From assembly GCA_041395845.1 (NCBI GenBank), contig JAWKZS010000017.1, positions 1 to 64,000 of the forward strand: a stretch of DNA of 64,000 nucleotides, in the 5' to 3' direction. This document shows positions 26,301-33,249 of this stretch, piece by piece; the stretch's first letter is position 1; each line of letters begins with the position of its first letter. The position numbers were made by a program, and so were the translations under genes. Origin of the DNA: Ch67 sp041395845. GTDB lineage: Bacteria; Pseudomonadota; Gammaproteobacteria; Pseudomonadales; Ketobacteraceae. The notes beneath the pieces are model-generated. The model was not told the DNA's origin and did not search any database. It worked only from the letters and a program-made list of their open reading frames with translations.

Positions 26301-26915
26301 ATGAAGAGACTGAGCCTGAAACATCAGTCCGGTGTGTCGATGATTGAAACGGTGATCATCTTTCCGATTGTGCTGATGATTGCGCTCTGGACCATTCATA
26401 TTGGCTTGGTGTATCAGGCGCGGGCGAATCTTGAGTATGCGGCTCTGATGGGCGCGAGGGTCGGTGCGGTCACCAGCATCAATTTGGCACAGATGCGGAC
26501 GGAAATAGCGCGTCGGATGACAGCGTCTGAGGTTGGCAATGTCCCTCTCGGGGCCGCAGACATTCGTATTACGGTTCTCAATCCGACCAACGCGATGTTC
26601 TCCGATTGTGGAGAGATTCCAGTGAATCCGGCGATTTGTGGTCCAGGAATAAACAACTGCGAAATTCCTAATTTCGGTTTGCAGTTTCGTCCCACGAGCG
26701 CCATTTGTGATGGTGTAAACATTCAGGATGCCAATCTGCTGCGTATCAGGGTTTCTTATAATTTCGACAGCAAAGTTCCATTCATGAATGTTCGGTTGTT
26801 TGCTTCTGACACCGGGAATGGCACACCTGATGGTACCACTATTAATGCCGTCGCCACCGTGCGGATGCAAACGCCCGCTCAGCGCAGAAATGATAACTTT
26901 GACGCGTTTCTGTAA
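26301..26915 (+). CDS. TadE-like pilus protein
   Basis: A 204-residue protein with 'QSGVSMIETVIIFPIVLMIA' at the N-terminus: the Gly, the Glu at position +5 and one hydrophobic helix typical of TadE/TadF pseudopilins. 'ANLEYAALMGARVGAV' follows, as in the TadE family. The C-terminal domain is periplasmic and contains four cysteines that could pair. It starts 11 bp after the phosphatase with 'aaggat' as ribosome site and is the last gene of the Tad block. Confidence 0.7.
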   Translation: MKRLSLKHQSGVSMIETVIIFPIVLMIALWTIHIGLVYQARANLEYAALMGARVGAVTSINLAQMRTEIARRMTASEVGNVPLGAADIRITVLNPTNAMFSDCGEIPVNPAICGPGINNCEIPNFGLQFRPTSAICDGVNIQDANLLRIRVSYNFDSKVPFMNVRLFASDTGNGTPDGTTINAVATVRMQTPAQRRNDNFDAFL

Positions 26916-26934
26916 CTTTTCTCTTTAATTTGTT

Positions 26935-27798
26935 CTAACTTAACAGCTTCAACAAACTCGACGTATCCCAACGTCCACCACCCATTTTCTGCACTTCCGA
27001 ATAAAACTGGTCAACCAATGCTGCAACGGGCAGGTGTGAGCCATTCCTGCGTGCCTCATCAATGCAAATTGCCAGATCCTTGCGCATCCAGTCCACAGCA
27101 AAGCCGTGATTGAATTCGTCTTCTATCATGGTTTTGTGTCGGTTTACCATTTGCCATGACTGCGCAGCGCCTTTGGAAATCACATCGAATACCTGATACG
27201 GATCCAGGTTCGCATTTTTGGCGAACTGCACGGCTTCGGCCAGGCTTTGGATCAAACCTGCAATGCATATTTGATTTACCATCTTGGTTAGCTGTCCGCT
27301 ACCCGTCGGGCCCATCAGTGTGACCTGCCTGGCATAGCTGGAAATGACGGGTTCAGCTTGGCTGAAAACGTCTGGATATCCACCGCACATGATCGTGAGC
27401 TGTCCATTGATGGCGCCTTGCTCCCCACCCGAAACCGGTGCATCGACGAAATGGAATTTGCGTTCGGAAAGCGCGGTGCCAATCGATCTTGCCGCTTCTG
27501 CAGAGGCAGTCGTGTGGTCAACAAGGATGGCATTCGCATGCATCGTATGGGCGGCGCCATGGCTGCCAAGGATGACCTCTTCAAGATCAGCATCATTTCC
27601 GACGCAGGTGATCACAATGTCTGCTCCACGTGCGCATTCCGCTGGCGTGCTCGCTGATTGGTGGCCGGGATGAGCGTCCAGCCATTTGGCGGCTTTGCTT
27701 GCGGTGCGATTGTAAACAGTTAATTGATGTCCGGCGTTTGCAAGATGGCCAGCCATTGGAAAGCCCATGACGCCCAGACCGATAAAGGCAACTTTCAT
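26935..27798 (-). CDS. 3-hydroxyisobutyrate dehydrogenase family oxidoreductase
   Basis: A 287-residue NAD(P)-dependent beta-hydroxyacid dehydrogenase. The Rossmann signature 'FIGLGVMGFPMAGHLANAGH' opens the protein, 'DAPVSGGEQGA' marks the substrate-binding loop, and the catalytic lysine lies in 'GSGQLTKMVNQ'. Candidate substrates in this family include 3-hydroxyisobutyrate, tartronate semialdehyde and succinate semialdehyde, and the sequence does not decide between them. The frame extends upstream to 27930, but ATG 27798 begins the conserved fold and lies beyond the gltA terminator, so the shorter form is chosen. It converges with the Tad operon, whose last gene ends 20 bp away. Confidence 0.83.
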   Translation of the reverse strand: MKVAFIGLGVMGFPMAGHLANAGHQLTVYNRTASKAAKWLDAHPGHQSASTPAECARGADIVITCVGNDADLEEVILGSHGAAHTMHANAILVDHTTASAEAARSIGTALSERKFHFVDAPVSGGEQGAINGQLTIMCGGYPDVFSQAEPVISSYARQVTLMGPTGSGQLTKMVNQICIAGLIQSLAEAVQFAKNANLDPYQVFDVISKGAAQSWQMVNRHKTMIEDEFNHGFAVDWMRKDLAICIDEARRNGSHLPVAALVDQFYSEVQKMGGGRWDTSSLLKLLS

Positions 27799-27830
27799 GT
27801 AGTCAGATCCTGTTTGCGGGGCATAAACGA

Positions 27831-27854
27831 AAAAGGCTGCCAAGGCAGCCTTTT
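27831..27854 (-). terminator. intrinsic terminator of gltA
   Basis: An 11-bp perfect stem AAAAGGCTGCC / GGCAGCCTTTT with a two-base loop, six bases beyond the gltA stop. On the - strand the stem is followed by a run of five T (complement of 27830-27834). Confidence 0.85.
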
Positions 27855-27859
27855 CGGTG

Positions 27860-29143
27860 TTACTTGCGCTGATCCAGCGGCACAAAGTCCCGCTTTGGGG
27901 AACCTGTGTAAAGCTGGCGCGGACGACCAATGCGGTAGGAACCGCTGATCATCTCGTGCCAGTGGGCAATCCAGCCAACCGTGCGCGCAAGCGCAAAGAT
28001 TACTGTGAACATGCTGGTGGGGATGCCGATGGCCTTCAGAATGATACCGGAGTAGAAGTCGACGTTGGGATAGAGCTTCTTCTCGATGAAGTAGCTGTCA
28101 GAACGTGCAATCTCTTCCAGCTTCATGGCCAGTTCGAGCTGCGGGTCGTTGATGCCCAGTGCGGCCAGTACTTCGTCGCAGGTTTCCTTCATGACGCGTG
28201 CGCGGGGGTCGAAGTTCTTGTAAACGCGGTGACCGAAGCCCATCAGTTTGAAAGAGTCGTTCTTGTCCTTGGCGCGGGCAATGAACTTCTCGACGTTGGA
28301 AACATCGCCGATCTGATCCAGCATGTTCAGCACAGCTTCGTTAGCACCGCCGTGGGCAGGTCCCCACAGTGCTGCAATGCCGGCAGCGATACAGGCGAAC
28401 GGGTTGGCACCGGAAGAGCCAGCCAGACGAACAGTGGAAGTGGATGCATTCTGTTCGTGGTCAGCATGCAGAATGAAGATCTTGTCCATGGCCTTGGCCA
28501 GAACCGGATTCACTACATAGTCTTCGCAGGGAACGCCGAACATCATCTGCAGGAAGTTCTCAGAGTAGTTCAGGTCGTTGCGGGGGTACATGAAAGGCTG
28601 GCCAAGTGAATACTTGTAGCACATGGCGGCCAGCGTCGGCATCTTCGCGATCAGGCGAATCGCGGCAACTTCGCGGTGACGCTCATCGGAGATTTCCAGT
28701 GAGTCATGGTAGAAAGCTGAAAGTGCGCCCACAACACCACACATAATGGCCATCGGGTGAGCGTCCCGACGGAAGCCCTGGAAGAAGGTCCGCAGCTGCT
28801 CGTGCACCATGGTGTGATTCCGGATGGTGCTTTCGAATTTCTCTTTCTGGGCAGCAGACGGGAGTTCTCCGTATAGCAGCAGGAAGCAGGTTTCGAGATA
28901 GTCTGATTTGTCCGCCAGTTGTTCGATCGGATAACCGCGGTGCAACAGAACACCTTGGTCACCATCTATATAGGTTATTTTCGATTCGCAGGCAGCGGTA
29001 GATACAAAGCCCGGGTCGTAGGTGAACGCGCCGTTGCCGGTCAACTTGCCCACGTCGATGACGTCAGGGCCGATGGTTCCGGAATAGATCGGCAGATCCA
29101 GTGTTTTACCGCCAAACGTTAACTGAGCGGATTTCTCAGTCAT
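27860..29143 (-). CDS. gltA: type II citrate synthase
   Basis: A 427-residue hexameric-type citrate synthase, condensing acetyl-CoA and oxaloacetate at the entry of the TCA cycle. The length and N-terminal 'LTFGGKTLDLPIYSGTIGPD' match the gram-negative, NADH-sensitive type. Active-site histidines lie in 'HADHEQNASTS' and 'MGFGHRVYKNFDPRA', and 'GPAHGGANEAVLNML' precedes the latter. It is transcribed away from sdhCDAB from a shared 530-bp control region, the common gammaproteobacterial arrangement. A terminator follows it directly. Confidence 0.97.
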   Translation of the reverse strand: MTEKSAQLTFGGKTLDLPIYSGTIGPDVIDVGKLTGNGAFTYDPGFVSTAACESKITYIDGDQGVLLHRGYPIEQLADKSDYLETCFLLLYGELPSAAQKEKFESTIRNHTMVHEQLRTFFQGFRRDAHPMAIMCGVVGALSAFYHDSLEISDERHREVAAIRLIAKMPTLAAMCYKYSLGQPFMYPRNDLNYSENFLQMMFGVPCEDYVVNPVLAKAMDKIFILHADHEQNASTSTVRLAGSSGANPFACIAAGIAALWGPAHGGANEAVLNMLDQIGDVSNVEKFIARAKDKNDSFKLMGFGHRVYKNFDPRARVMKETCDEVLAALGINDPQLELAMKLEEIARSDSYFIEKKLYPNVDFYSGIILKAIGIPTSMFTVIFALARTVGWIAHWHEMISGSYRIGRPRQLYTGSPKRDFVPLDQRK

Positions 29144-29354
29144 GGTAGTCTCCTGTGCTCGTGGGTAGGCATCCGAAGCAATTTTTACGCCCGGGTCCCC
29201 AGGGTTTCACCGGTGAGTGATTCCCGGGCTTGCCTACTCTGTCGTTGAAGTTGAGCTTGAACTGCGAAGCTCGGCACCCTGTGCTTGAGCCATCGATTCA
29301 TCGGTGTTGGACGCTCTGGCTCAAGTGCTTGTTGTCCAAGCCAAAGTGGGGGCA

Positions 29355-29383
29355 AAACTAATCACTCGACGAAAGTTTGTCAA
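29355..29383 (-). promoter_or_regulatory. gltA promoter candidate
   Basis: Read on the - strand: consensus TTGACA (29378-29383), 17-bp spacer, TAGTTT (29355-29360). The -35 is perfect and the -10 is weak, which is often seen in activated promoters. It predicts a leader of about 205 nt ahead of gltA. Confidence 0.5.
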
Positions 29384-29528
29384 TTTATTTCAGGCCGGAG
29401 GCCCGAAAATACAGGGGTTTCAAGCCTCTCCGCCAATTCCCGTCCAATTATAGTGCATGTTGAAAACCGAGTGCTCCAAAACAGTCATAAATGCTTGTAT
29501 TTCCAGCATCTGAAGCTGTCTAGGTCAT

Positions 29529-29557
29529 TTGTATTTCAATTTTGATGGGACTATACT
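29529..29557 (+). promoter_or_regulatory. sdhCDAB promoter candidate
   Basis: TTGTAT (29529-29534), 17-bp spacer, TATACT (29552-29557). Transcription would start near 29564, about 110 nt before sdhC. Confidence 0.5.
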
Positions 29558-29673
29558 TCCGCCCCGAATGAGAGAAGGGGATTTTTTGGGCAGCACCAAG
29601 AGGCAGCCTAATTGGTCTCGTCTATCCTGTTTTGCCATTTTCCTTCAACGCTCCGCCCGGAGCCTCTGTTACA

Positions 29674-30060
29674 GTGGTTAAAACCGTGAAAAGCCAACGA
29701 CCCGTAAATCTTGATATTACGACGATCAAGCTTCCGCTGCCTGCAATTGCTTCTATTCTTCACCGTATTTCAGGTTTGGCGATTTTCTTTGGTCTTGCTT
29801 TTGTTATTTGGGGACTTGATATGTCCCTCGAAAGTGAAGACTCCTTCAATGCGCTGAAAGAATGTTTGGGTGGCATAGTGCCCAAACTGATTCTGTGGGC
29901 GATTCTCGCCGGTTTCATTTATCACTTTGTCGCCGGGCTGCGTCACTTGTTGATGGATATGGGTTATTTCGAGACGCTGCAGGGCGCTCGTGTTCTGGCT
30001 ACCTGTGTGTTGGTCGTTTCCGTTGTTCTGATTGCTCTGGCAGGAGTTTGGATATGGTAA
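29674..30060 (+). CDS. sdhC: succinate dehydrogenase cytochrome b556 subunit
   Basis: One of two membrane anchors of succinate:quinone oxidoreductase (complex II), binding heme b and quinone. It has 'SQRPVNLDI' at the N-terminus, the signature 'SILHRISG', the heme-ligand histidine region 'YHFVAGLRHLLMD', and three hydrophobic helices. A longer frame reaches back to 29632, but the family begins with the Lys-Ser-Gln-Arg-Pro stretch, so GTG 29674 (or GTG 29686) is preferred, giving 128 residues. The stop overlaps the sdhD start. Confidence 0.92.
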   Translation: MVKTVKSQRPVNLDITTIKLPLPAIASILHRISGLAIFFGLAFVIWGLDMSLESEDSFNALKECLGGIVPKLILWAILAGFIYHFVAGLRHLLMDMGYFETLQGARVLATCVLVVSVVLIALAGVWIW

Positions 30061-30422
30061 CCAGTGTTACAAGCTTGGGTAAAAACGGTCTTTACGACTG
30101 GATCATTCAGCGGGCGTCAGCAGTTGTGCTGGCGGTGTATTTTGTCTGTGTGATGAGTTTCCTGATTGCCAACCCCGATCTCACGTTCGCTCAGTGGCAG
30201 GGTTACATCATGTCTGGCTACATGCGTGTGTTCACGCTGATCGCACTGATTGCGGTCGCTGCTCATGCGTGGATCGGTTTGTGGACTGTCTCTACCGACT
30301 ACATTACCAGCCGCCAGATGGGGCCGAAGGCAACAGCTCTTCGCATTGCGTTCCAGGCGGTTTGTGCGCTGTTCACCCTTGTTTATGTCATCTGGGTTGT
30401 CCAGATCCTGTGGGGAATTTGA
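30054..30422 (+). CDS. sdhD: succinate dehydrogenase membrane anchor subunit
   Basis: The second membrane anchor of complex II, 122 residues, three helices, with the heme-side histidine in 'AAHAWIGLWTVSTDY'. 'GLYDWIIQRASAVVLAVY' at the start matches gammaproteobacterial SdhD. ATG 30054 overlaps the sdhC stop, with 'caggag' inside sdhC as ribosome site. sdhA follows after three bases. Confidence 0.93.
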   Translation: MVTSVTSLGKNGLYDWIIQRASAVVLAVYFVCVMSFLIANPDLTFAQWQGYIMSGYMRVFTLIALIAVAAHAWIGLWTVSTDYITSRQMGPKATALRIAFQAVCALFTLVYVIWVVQILWGI

Positions 30423-30425
30423 GTT

Positions 30426-32198
30426 ATGGCAAATGTTCGTACGTTGACCTTTGATGCTGTGATTGTGGGCGGCGGTGGCGCCGGTATGCGCGCTGCATTG
30501 CAGCTGGCACAGTCTGGCCAGAAAACAGCGCTGATTTCCAAGGTTTTCCCTACGCGCTCCCACACTGTGTCTGCCCAGGGCGGCATCACGTGCGCCATCG
30601 CCAGTGCAGACCCCAATGACGATTGGCGTTGGCATATGTATGACACCGTCAAGGGTTCTGACTATATCGGTGACCAGGACGCGATTGAGTACATGTGCAG
30701 CGTCGGCCCGCAGGCGGTCTTCGAGCTGGATCACATGGGGCTTCCGTTCTCCCGTACTGAACAGGGCCGCATCTATCAGCGCCCCTTCGGCGGTCAGTCC
30801 AAGAACTTCGGTGAAGGTGGCCAGGCTGCCCGTACCTGTGCTGCTGCTGACCGTACCGGTCACGCGTTGCTGCACACTCTTTACCAGCAGAACGTTCGCT
30901 TCAATACCAACTTCTATAACGAATGGTATGCGACTGACCTGGTGACTAACCAGGATGGCGCGGTGTGTGGTGTTGTCGCGATCTGCATTGAAACTGGCGA
31001 ATCCGTTTACTTCAAGTCCAAGGCCACCGTGTTTGCTACCGGCGGCGCTGGGCGCATCTACGCGTCGACCACCAATGCGCTGATCAATACTGGTGACGGC
31101 GTTGGCATGGCGTTGCGTGCCGGATTCCCGGTGCAGGACATTGAAATGTGGCAGTTCCACCCGACCGGTATTGCCGGTGCGGGGGTTCTGGTGACGGAAG
31201 GTTGCCGTGGTGAGGGCGGTTATCTGGTCAACAAGGACGGTGAGCGTTTCATGGAGCGTTATGCTCCGAACGCCAAAGATCTGGCCGGCCGTGACGTCGT
31301 CGCCCGCTCCATGATGCAGGAAATTCTCGATGGCCGTGGCTGCGGTCCTGAAGGGGATCACGTATATCTGAAGCTGGATCACCTGGGCGAAGAGGTTCTG
31401 CACAAGCGTCTGCCGGGTATCTGCGAGCTTTCCATTACCTTTGCCCACGCCGACCCGGTTAAAGAGCCGATCCCTGTGGTTCCGACCTGTCACTACATGA
31501 TGGGCGGTATCCCGACCAACATTCATGGACAGGCCCTGACCCAGGATGCCAATGGCAACGACAAGATCATCCCTGGTCTGTTTGCGGTTGGTGAAGTGGC
31601 TTGCGTATCGGTGCACGGTGCCAACCGTCTGGGTGGCAACTCTCTGCTGGATCTGGTTGTGTTTGGTCGTGCCGCCGGTTTGTACATCGAGCAGGCATTG
31701 AAAGAAGGTATTGAGCAGCGCGAAGCCAGCGAGTCTGATCTTGAGCGCGCGTTCAATCGCATCAACCGCCTGGACAACAGCAAGCAGGGTGAAAGTGTTG
31801 CTTCCCTGCGTAAAGAGTTGCAGACCAACATGCAGAACAATTTCGGTGTGTTCCGCAAAGGTGATCTGATGCAGCAGGGTGTGGCCAAACTGGCAGAGTT
31901 GCGTGAGCGCATCGGTCAGTCCCATCTGGCTGACAAGAGCAAGTCCTACAACACTGCGCGAATTGAAGCGCTCGAGTTGGACAACCTGCTCGAGGTTGCG
32001 GAAGCGACGGCAATCGCCGCTGAAGCCCGCAAAGAGAGCCGTGGCGCTCATTGCCGGTACGATTATCCGGATCGCGATGATGAAAACTGGCTGGTGCATT
32101 CCCTGTACTCGCCCGTTGACAAGCGTGTGACCAAGCGCGACGTAAATTTCGCGCCCAAGCAGGTTCCTGCATTCCAGCCGAAAGTCAGAACATATTAA
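30426..32198 (+). CDS. sdhA: succinate dehydrogenase flavoprotein subunit
   Basis: The 590-residue catalytic subunit with covalent FAD, oxidising succinate to fumarate. Visible are the dinucleotide fold 'VGGGGAGMRAALQLA', the flavin-attachment histidine in 'RSHTVSAQGG', the substrate site 'HPTGIAGAGVLVTEGCRGEGG', 'PTCHYMMGGIPTN' and 'GANRLGGNSLLDLVVFGRAA'. Length and order are standard. A long antisense frame covers most of the gene and is a codon-bias shadow. Confidence 0.97.
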   Translation: MANVRTLTFDAVIVGGGGAGMRAALQLAQSGQKTALISKVFPTRSHTVSAQGGITCAIASADPNDDWRWHMYDTVKGSDYIGDQDAIEYMCSVGPQAVFELDHMGLPFSRTEQGRIYQRPFGGQSKNFGEGGQAARTCAAADRTGHALLHTLYQQNVRFNTNFYNEWYATDLVTNQDGAVCGVVAICIETGESVYFKSKATVFATGGAGRIYASTTNALINTGDGVGMALRAGFPVQDIEMWQFHPTGIAGAGVLVTEGCRGEGGYLVNKDGERFMERYAPNAKDLAGRDVVARSMMQEILDGRGCGPEGDHVYLKLDHLGEEVLHKRLPGICELSITFAHADPVKEPIPVVPTCHYMMGGIPTNIHGQALTQDANGNDKIIPGLFAVGEVACVSVHGANRLGGNSLLDLVVFGRAAGLYIEQALKEGIEQREASESDLERAFNRINRLDNSKQGESVASLRKELQTNMQNNFGVFRKGDLMQQGVAKLAELRERIGQSHLADKSKSYNTARIEALELDNLLEVAEATAIAAEARKESRGAHCRYDYPDRDDENWLVHSLYSPVDKRVTKRDVNFAPKQVPAFQPKVRTY

Positions 32199-32209
32199 GG
32201 TGATGTGAC

Positions 32210-32917
32210 ATGTTGCAAGTGAGCATTTATCGCTACAACCCTGATACCGATGCAGAGCCTTACATGAAGGACTACCAGATCGATACCGGCGGTAAAGATC
32301 TGATGGTTCTTGATGTTCTGAATTTGGTAAAGGAGAAGGACGATTCGATGGCCTACCGTCGTTCCTGCCGCGAAGGCGTTTGCGGCTCCGATGGTATGAA
32401 CATCAATGGCAAAAACGGTCTGGCCTGTATCACCCCGATTTCCCAGGCCACCCAAGGCAAGGGCAAGCTCGTGCTGCGCCCGCTGCCGGGTCTGCCGGTC
32501 ATCCGTGACCTGGTGGTCGACATGAGCCAGTTCTATACGCAGTACGAGAAGATCAAGCCTTACCTGGTGAACAATACGCCAGTTCCGGCCATTGAGCGTC
32601 TGCAGTCTCCGGAAGAGCGTGACAAGCTGGATGGACTGTACGAGTGTATTCTGTGCGCATGCTGCTCCACATCGTGCCCGTCTTTCTGGTGGAATCCTGA
32701 TCGTTTCATCGGTCCTGCCGGTCTGCTGCAGGCCTACCGTTTCATTGCCGATAGCCGTGACACGATGACAGAAGAGCGTCTGGCCGATCTGGATGATCCG
32801 TTCAGCCTGTTCCGCTGCCGTGGCATCATGAACTGTGTGTCCGTTTGCCCCAAGGGTCTGAACCCTACCAAGGCAATTGGCCATATTCGTTCAATGCTGA
32901 TCGCACGTGGAACTTAA
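32210..32917 (+). CDS. sdhB: succinate dehydrogenase iron-sulfur subunit
   Basis: The 235-residue electron-transfer subunit. The [2Fe-2S] cysteines lie in 'SCREGVCGSDGMNINGKNG', and the [4Fe-4S] and [3Fe-4S] cysteines in 'CILCACCSTSCPSFWWN' and 'CRGIMNCVSVCPKGLNP'. It starts 11 bp after sdhA with 'aaggtgatgtgac' upstream and ends the sdh group. A promoter-like sequence begins just after its stop. Confidence 0.97.
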   Translation: MLQVSIYRYNPDTDAEPYMKDYQIDTGGKDLMVLDVLNLVKEKDDSMAYRRSCREGVCGSDGMNINGKNGLACITPISQATQGKGKLVLRPLPGLPVIRDLVVDMSQFYTQYEKIKPYLVNNTPVPAIERLQSPEERDKLDGLYECILCACCSTSCPSFWWNPDRFIGPAGLLQAYRFIADSRDTMTEERLADLDDPFSLFRCRGIMNCVSVCPKGLNPTKAIGHIRSMLIARGT

Positions 32918-32921
32918 AGGC

Positions 32922-32949
32922 TTGTCAGTAAACGAAATTTCGATATAAT
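32922..32949 (+). promoter_or_regulatory. near-consensus sigma-70 promoter upstream of sucA
   Basis: TTGTCA (32922-32927), 16-bp spacer, perfect TATAAT (32944-32949). Predicted start near 32957, five bases before the hairpin, giving a sucA leader of about 290 nt. It allows sucA expression independent of sdh. Confidence 0.6.
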
Positions 32950-32961
32950 TTCGCAGTCTTT

Positions 32962-32989
32962 GCCGCCCAAGTAATTCCCTTTGGGCGGC
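32962..32989 (+). terminator. hairpin between sdhB and sucA
   Basis: GCCGCCCAA / TTGGGCGGC with a 10-nt loop. Only three T follow ('gatttc'), so termination would be partial. It could end the sdh transcript or form the 5' end structure of the suc transcript from the promoter just upstream. Confidence 0.5.
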
Positions 32990-33249
32990 GATTTCAAAAG
33001 ACGCTACACTTGATGTTGGGAATGACAAAGGTGCCTGAAATATCATCGAAAAGGCACGCTTTGTTGGTTGACTCCCACCGCCCAAAAAGCGGTCGTGAGA
33101 AAGTTTATAACCAAGGGCTATCGGTAAAACCGAACTATCTGGAAGCGTTGTAAGCCTAACCGGCTTGTCGCAATCCTAACATGCTGAAACGTGTCTGTTG
33201 CTGATTCGCGTCTTGCAGATAGTGTCCCAATTCGACACGGTGATCTGCA

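Larger units (their letters stand above)
29144..29673. other. divergent gltA / sdhC control region
   Basis: About 530 bp without a gene. It contains promoter-like pairs for both directions (listed separately) and a leader of roughly 210 nt for gltA. No convincing coding sequence or conserved RNA was seen in it. Confidence 0.7.
32918..33249. other. sdhB - sucA intergenic region / sucA leader
   Basis: About 330 bp with no supported gene. It holds a near-consensus promoter at 32922-32949, a 9-bp-stem hairpin at 32962-32989, and a remaining 260-nt untranslated stretch up to sucA whose purpose is not clear. Confidence 0.65.

Noticed and set aside
30117..32099. 660-residue open frame antisense to sdhA (and part of sdhD)
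   Set aside because: Codon-bias shadow of highly expressed genes; the protein is low in recognisable motifs and sdhA is unambiguous.
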